A DNA stretch of 64,000 bases. Origin: Gnetum montanum. Taxonomy: Eukaryota > Streptophyta > Gnetopsida > Gnetales > Gnetaceae. Position 1 is the stretch's first letter. Every line of letters starts with the position of its first letter. The stretch spans positions 1,745,346 through 1,809,345 of the forward strand of contig MNCI01023457.1 of assembly GCA_015680685.1 (NCBI GenBank), read 5' to 3'. The notes beneath the pieces are model-generated. The model made no database searches and was not told the origin of the DNA. It saw only the letters and a program-made list of their open reading frames with translations. The position numbers and the translations under genes are program-made. Of this stretch, positions 58,626 to 64,000 are shown in pieces.

Positions 58626-59581
58626 TGAAGTATCAAAAGTCAATGCATCGACTGGGCCGCATATATGGGCCTACGTATACACGGCCGCATCGACGTGGGC
58701 CCATTGACATAGCCACCCTACATCGACGTGGCCTCGTTTACGTAGCCACCCTTCTCGGCCTATAAATATGAGGGCCTTCCGCCTCATTTAGGCATCTTTT
58801 TGAGTAGTTGTAGTGAAGAACTTGTAGTTTGCTCCCACAAGAGATAGAATATTTTCCAAGTGCCCACAGTAGGTGTAAGAAAAGTGATCAGATATTTATT
58901 CGAGCGCTGATGTATCTAAGCCCATTGGCATGATGACAATAAAGAAGAACTCTTCAAACATACCTTGTAGCATTTGGACTTAGTTATTTCATGCATTCAT
59001 AGTTTAATGTGTTTATGCTTTATTAATTACTTGTTGCTTTAATAGTTTAATGTGTTTATGCTTTATTAGTTACTTGTTGATTATTTATGTTTTAATTATT
59101 GTAATTTCAATCATTATTGTTCATTCATAGTTTGTTAAAGCCATAAGTACGACCATCTCGAAAGTAATCCAAACACTTGGTAAGCCCGGTGGAACTTAAC
59201 GTCTGGTAACCCAGCAGTGTTAGGAAATGCTCAGAACGTGCTCGAAAGATGGGACCAGATACATATGCTAGGAGTAGTTAGAATATAAACTAGGATAATT
59301 AGAGATTAGACAATAGTTTATTCCTTACCTTTCATACTTCAATTAGTCACCGAAAAAGATAATTAAAAATATATAAAAATCATTGTCCTTAGTCTCACTT
59401 AACCATCGTAAATAGGACTTCACAAGTGAGATTAGGATGACAACAACCATTCTAACACAAGGTTTCACTGGTTAGAAGTCTGGTGTATGTTAAGTGCTTA
59501 TAGTCTATGAATTTTGACTGAGTTGCACATGAATGCTTGTGATTCATATGGTTGGACATAGGGGTACCTAGCCGCTCATCA
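58626..59581 (+). repeat. 5' LTR of A4 with promoter
   Basis: Length is about 956 bp. The right end GGGGTACCTAGCCGCTCATCA is shared with the other Athila LTRs; the left end TGAAGTATC is inferred. The TATA box CCTATAAATATG lies at 58759-58770. Upstream, 58641-58745, is an array of ATGCATCGACTGGGCC, GCATCGACGTGGGCCCATTGAC, ACATCGACGTGGCCTCG and CGTTTACGTAG, an A-type palindrome module with CG in place of AA. Confidence 0.75.
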
Positions 59582-59749
59582 TTGGTGCCATTTCCAAGTA
59601 TTTTTAGTCTTGCATGCATCATTTGACTTTAGTGAAATTATCATTTAAGTCATTGGATTAGACCCAAGCTAGAAATATTTTCGCACATTAGGTGAATTTA
59701 AGTTAATTAATTAAGGTACACTGATTACATGGACCATCTAACGTCCAGT

Positions 59750-61500
59750 ATGTCTTCTCACAGGAGGGGGGTATTTGAACCACCAGTGCCACAAGAATGT
59801 TGGGTGGTGTACAAACATCTCGATGAATATGTCCCTGATTTCACATTCATCCTACATTAGGATGAGCATCTTTGATGGTGGGACATGGAGGGTAGCATCG
59901 TGCTATTGCCTGACCGAGCAGCTCCTGCGATGCTATATCATAATCTGGGCAGACTGGGCATCTAGGACCAGGTGGCGGAGTATTTCATGGAGGACCATGA
60001 CTATTGGGAATATCATCCCACAGAAGTTTAATAGACAAGAGATCAACAGCAAGCCAAGAGATATGAACAACATAAGTGGAAACACTTCAATAATCCCTTA
60101 TTCTTGCAAGGGCCACAAGATGATGGAGATCCTGTATTTCATGATACTCATTCGACTGAACTTCACCTAGGGCCACAAATCCTCCAGTCAGTCATCCATA
60201 ACAAACCTCCAAGTGGCCACGATCCTCAAGGGGATGGTGGTTCACAAAGCAGAGCTGGAGGAGATGACCGTGGCCATTACCAGGGTAGATGGGGAGATCG
60301 ATGTCGAAGTGGTGTCGATGCCTCTCCTTCAACAGTGGTAGGTAGGTTCAAGCGGGGAAACGTAAGGAAACATGCAACCAATCATGTGGCCCTCGCTAGT
60401 ATGAAAGAAGGGGTAGCAGAACTTGTCACAGACATCATAGTCCCAAACAAGACTATGATTCAGATGAGCCATTGTTAGCTACTCGAAGCATGCTCCAAAT
60501 TGCAGAGGCAGTTCACATTCCAAGTCGGATCAAGCGTGTTGACATGAAAAACATCCCCAGATTTGAAGGGGGATACAACTGTGATCCATAGACCCACTTG
60601 CAGGCATTCCATGATGCCTACACCCTAAAAAATATTGATAATGATTAGCAATGGCTGAACTTATTCCCTCACACACTTATCAAGGAAGATAAAAGCTGGT
60701 ACCAGTCCTTGGAGCTGGAATCAATTAGAAGATGGAGTATGATTCTTGAAATATTTAATGACAAATATCAAACGTACTCTAGAGTGGTGAATCTGAGACA
60801 GCAGATCCAAGGTTAGAAAAAAGGAAATCATGAACCCTTGGATGCCTCCATGAGTAGGTATTACTCACTGTTGCATTGGTTCCCTGGTCATGGTTACTCT
60901 CAATAGGCACAGCTTCGCCACATTATTGATGGGCTCCATTTTGAAACACGAAAGACCCTTGGTGTGTATGCCAAGGGACGACTATCAAAGCTAAGGGTCC
61001 ATGTTGTAGTGCCTCATTGATCAAGTGGCCACAGAGGAAGGAGAACTCAGAAAAAAGGAGAGTGCTGAAGAATTCAACCGAGATCTTTCTATTAGAAAAA
61101 GGGAGGTTCAATTTTGTGATGAGGACGAAGAGTCACCACTAGAAATAGCGGTGAACCAGAAGACTTTTCCATGACAAAAATTTGCATCTGAAATCTCAGC
61201 AAAGGTGGATAAAATGTGGGACTCTTTAGATGAGAAATTACAAAGTATATTGAATATTTTAGAAGAGTCCAAAGAGCAGGGTAGTGACCGTGATCGATGC
61301 AGGAAGAAGGGAGCTGAATGTACCCAACATAAGGGTGAGGGGAAAGTTGTAATAGCAGAACAGGTTGCAAACTCTAACACCGAGGAGGACAATGGATGTG
61401 GCATATGCCAATATGAACATCCTAAGGGATGTTTTCCTATGGTGTCTCACCTTCAAGAGTCTAGGATCTCTACCTTGAACCCTTGTTTGGTGCAGAGGTA
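59750..61500 (+). pseudogene. Athila gag of A4
   Basis: The ATG at 59750 opens MSSHRRGVFEPPVPQECW. The N-terminal part is Gln/His/Gly-rich (RGHYQGRWGD at about 60270). After a frame change near 60470 the Retrotrans_gag core follows (IPRFEGGYNCDP, THLQAFHDAYTLKNID, WYQSLELESIRRWSMILEIF, KYQTYSRVVNLRQQ, about 60550-60820). A zinc knuckle lies at 61397-61432 (Cys-X2-Cys-X3-His-X3-Cys, shorter than the normal CX2CX4HX4C). It corresponds to the gag of element B at 51157-49951. Confidence 0.75.
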
Positions 61501-62169
61501 GACACCCCGAAGGTTGCCTTATCCACAAGGTAACCCCAAGTGATTCTAGTAGCAGCAACAAAGATACTATCCAAGTGAAACACCTCTGCAACCATATAAA
61601 TATTTCCAACAATGGCAGCAACCACAAGTGTGGGGGATGCCACCTCCAAGGCAGTAGTACCCTTACAAGTAGCCAGATCCTTATGGGTACTATGTTCAAC
61701 AATTGGTCTCTCCAAGAGAGTCTTCCAGTCATGCGGCCTTTCCTAGTTACTACCACCCCATGAATACTTTAGACATCCATCTCCATCACCCAGGGGAAAA
61801 AATCCACATCACTTCTACCCTCTGTCACCTTCTTCTACCACTCCTCTACACCATCCCTTTCAGTTTCCACCTACTCCATCCATGCAGGGAGAACTACACC
61901 ATAGCCACAACAAAAAAATGCTACAAGGGCTATTAACTTACAATCGGCACCTCAGCCAAGTGGACCAGAATCCAAGCCACACAAACGTCCTTTCTTCTGA
62001 TCCAATAATCTGAACACACCCTCAACTACACCTGTGGCCAGTGCCTCCAAACCTACCAACACCTCTACAATCATACCACCCAAGTAGTCCTCCACTTTGC
62101 CACACTCCAATATCTAGACGATCATGCTCATATAGGTCGTGACCAACTGGATAAAAGAAGGTTCTTTTC
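61501..62169 (+). other. Gag-protease linker of A4
   Basis: This is a Pro/Gln/Thr/Ser-rich linker with repeated stops. No structured domain was recognised. The short open frames on both strands here (e.g. minus 61259-61756) look like shadows. Confidence 0.4.
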
Positions 62170-64000
62170 CATGAAAATTAATAGATCTGGGAAGCCCCCT
62201 CATATATCTTCAGGTGGCTAGGAACAAGCTTTGTAAAGCTCTTCTGGACTCAAGGTCAGGGGTTAATTTAATCTCTCATGACATGTACAAGAACTGGAAC
62301 CTGCCCCCACTATAGAAGAGGAAGATCCTACTTGAGTTAGCAGATCAATCCATCACTGTTCCTTTGGGTTTGGTGCAAGACATTGTGAGCACCGTTTGTG
62401 GGTGATCCTACCCTACTAACTTCCTGGTCATCCATGTTCAAAACTATAAGGGGAACTTCCCAATCATCATGGGAAGATCCTAGCTAAGCATGGTGGATGC
62501 AAGACTAGGACTCCGAGATCTGTCCCTAGAAATTTCAAAGGAAAATCTTTTTGGGAAGATCAAGAAGAAAAGAGTTCCATGTATCGTGTACAGTGACTTG
62601 GGGTGCAACTGTGTGTAGCAGTTATGGTCTAATAAGCAAACATCCATTCAAGCATGCAGTCAGTGTACGAAGGAATCACCAATTCAATAGTTCCTGTATG
62701 TAGTAGGCACTAACCAAGAAGGCACCCAGTGGCTGATAGCTGATCCTGCTAGCAGTACATTATGCATGGAACCATCTGAGGGGCTAGTGCAAGCCTACAT
62801 TGATAGCATGAATGTGATGGAGGAGATTCATCAATAGACCTTCATCATTGATGACCTAGATGACTAGGGAAAGTTAGAGATCCCTAAGAGCTTCAAGCAA
62901 GAGCCCCTTGAGCTAAAATCCTTACCTGCTTAATTAGAGTATGCATTCTTGCAAAATGGCAAGCCAGTAATTATCAATGCTGCCCTTGCTCCTAAACCAA
63001 AATAGAAGTTGTTGGTGATGGTAAACAAATGGGTTGCTGCATTCGCATGGTCCTATCCTGAGCTGACTGACATTGATCCTAGGATCTACCAGCACCAGAT
63101 CTACCTTGACCCTTTCATGAAGCCACGAAGACAGCCATAAAGACAGTTGAATCCCAAGTTGAAGTAGGTAGTAAAGGATGAAATTGAACAACTGCTTAAG
63201 GTGGGATTCATCTATTTTGTTACCAATAGCAAATGGGTTAGTCCACTCATTATCTTACCCAAGAAGGATGGCAAGTTGAGGGTCTATATCGATTTTCAAT
63301 TGCTCAACATGAAAACTTTCAAGGACCACTTCCCGCTCCCATTTGTGGACTAGGTTTTGGACATAATCATAGGACACCAATATTACAGCTTTTTGGATGG
63401 TCCAAATTGCACTAGATCCAAATTGCACTAGAGGACCAGGCCAAAACTACTTTCACAAGTCCATGGGGTACTTTTGCATATAAGAAGATGTCCTTTGGCC
63501 TATGCAATGCACCTGTGATGTTCCAATGCCTTGTCCTAAGCATCTTCCAGCAATAAATCAGCAATGGTGTAAAAGTCTTCATGGATGAGTTCTCCACCTA
63601 TGGTGCCACGTTCAAGTAAGCTTTCGACTATCTAGAGAAATTTTTAAAGAGGTGTGTAGACACCAATCAGCAGCTCAATTGGCAAAAGAGCCATCTGATG
63701 GTCTATGAGGGAATTGTATTGGGGCATTGCATTTCATCAACAGGGATCAGCATAGACCCTGAAAAGATTAGGGTCATCCAAGAAATTACCCACCAACCAA
63801 GTACTGTCAAAGATGTGCAGTCATTTCTTGGACACATTGGTCACTACCAACGCTTCATTCAACACTTCTCAAAGATAGCCCAACCATTGGTAGAGCTTAC
63901 AAAGAAGGATACTCCATTTGTCTGGACCAAGGAATGCAAGTCTGCATTCCAAGAGCTGAAATAGAAACTCATAGAAGCTCCGATTCTACAGGCACCTAAT
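62170..64000 (+). pseudogene. Athila pol of A4: protease, RT, start of RNase H
   Basis: Protease: ALLDSRSGVNLIS (about 62240) has Arg in place of Gly/Ala after the catalytic DS. The linker CIVYSDLGCNCV and SSTLCMEPSEGLVQAYIDSM matches A1. RT begins near 63180 with KWVSPLIILPKKDGKLRVYIDF and KTFKDHFPLPFVD. A 16-bp tandem duplication (63401-63432) replaces the YSGYNQ segment. TFTSPWGTFAYKKMSFGLCNAP-like sequence follows in another frame. The catalytic box reads FMDEF (about 63579-63593) instead of FMDDF. An open stretch 63698-63964 covers GIVLGHCISSTGISIDPEKI..FLGHIGHYQRFIQHFSKIA, then RNase H begins. Confidence 0.85.

Larger units (their letters stand above)
58626..64000 (+). mobile_element. 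Athila-lineage element A4, 5' part, continues beyond window
   Basis: A 5' LTR (58626-59581) is followed by a primer site TGGTGCCATTTCCAAG (59584-59599), a decayed tRNA-Asp type. Gag (59750 on), protease, RT and the start of RNase H follow. Integrase, the env-like region and the 3' LTR must lie to the right of the window. The reading frame is broken by about twenty stops, most of them TAG. Confidence 0.85.

Overview
The window is plant nuclear DNA. The evidence is an intact two-exon tau-class glutathione S-transferase gene (3394-4889), otherwise wall-to-wall plant LTR retrotransposons, and an endogenous plant pararetrovirus (Caulimoviridae). The low gene density, the deeply decayed Athila, Tat and Copia elements, and the virus type (one long frame with an extra downstream product) would suit a gymnosperm, but the species is an inference of low confidence. 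The GST is the only host gene I can support.

Layout. 1-1226 is a patchwork of LTR fragments in both orientations. 1227-3393 is the GST upstream region, with local duplications, a short organelle-rRNA-like patch and a three-copy 71-72 bp repeat ending about 100 bp before the start codon. 3394-4889 is the GST. 6341-15675 is an Athila-lineage element on the minus strand (A1: 3' LTR, env-like region, spacer, pol), cut off by a gag-only Copia element (15676-20808, +). 21930-32290 holds two decayed Tat-lineage pol regions (X and Y, both +), each with a second RNase H domain.

33041 to about 53.9 kb is a three-level nest. The outer layer is a minus-strand gag-only Copia element (3' LTR at 33041, 5' LTR at 53166). 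Inside it is a pol-less Athila-type element B (35112-52182), flanked by a 5-bp target duplication ATTAG. Inside that is a pararetrovirus insertion of about 1.2 genome lengths (about 38860-47330, minus strand), with a 752-base assembly gap. 54612-58625 is a third Athila env-like/LTR fragment (A3). 58626-64000 is a plus-strand Athila element (A4) with 5' LTR, primer site, gag, protease and RT, running off the window.

Main points. (1) The Athila-type elements carry arrays of inverted repeats just upstream of the TATA box in their LTRs. Elements A1 and B have a second TATA-plus-palindrome cassette inside the element, upstream of the env-like region. The palindrome type in the internal cassette matches that of the same element's LTR (GATATC type in B, ATCAA..GGGCC..TTGAT type in A). 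(2) The pararetrovirus has an unusually clean reading frame. From the gap to the end of its third product everything lies in one frame, broken by only two stop codons, while every neighbouring element is riddled with lesions. (3) The decay of the retrotransposons is dominated by TAG stops, as expected from CHG-methylation-driven C-to-T change.
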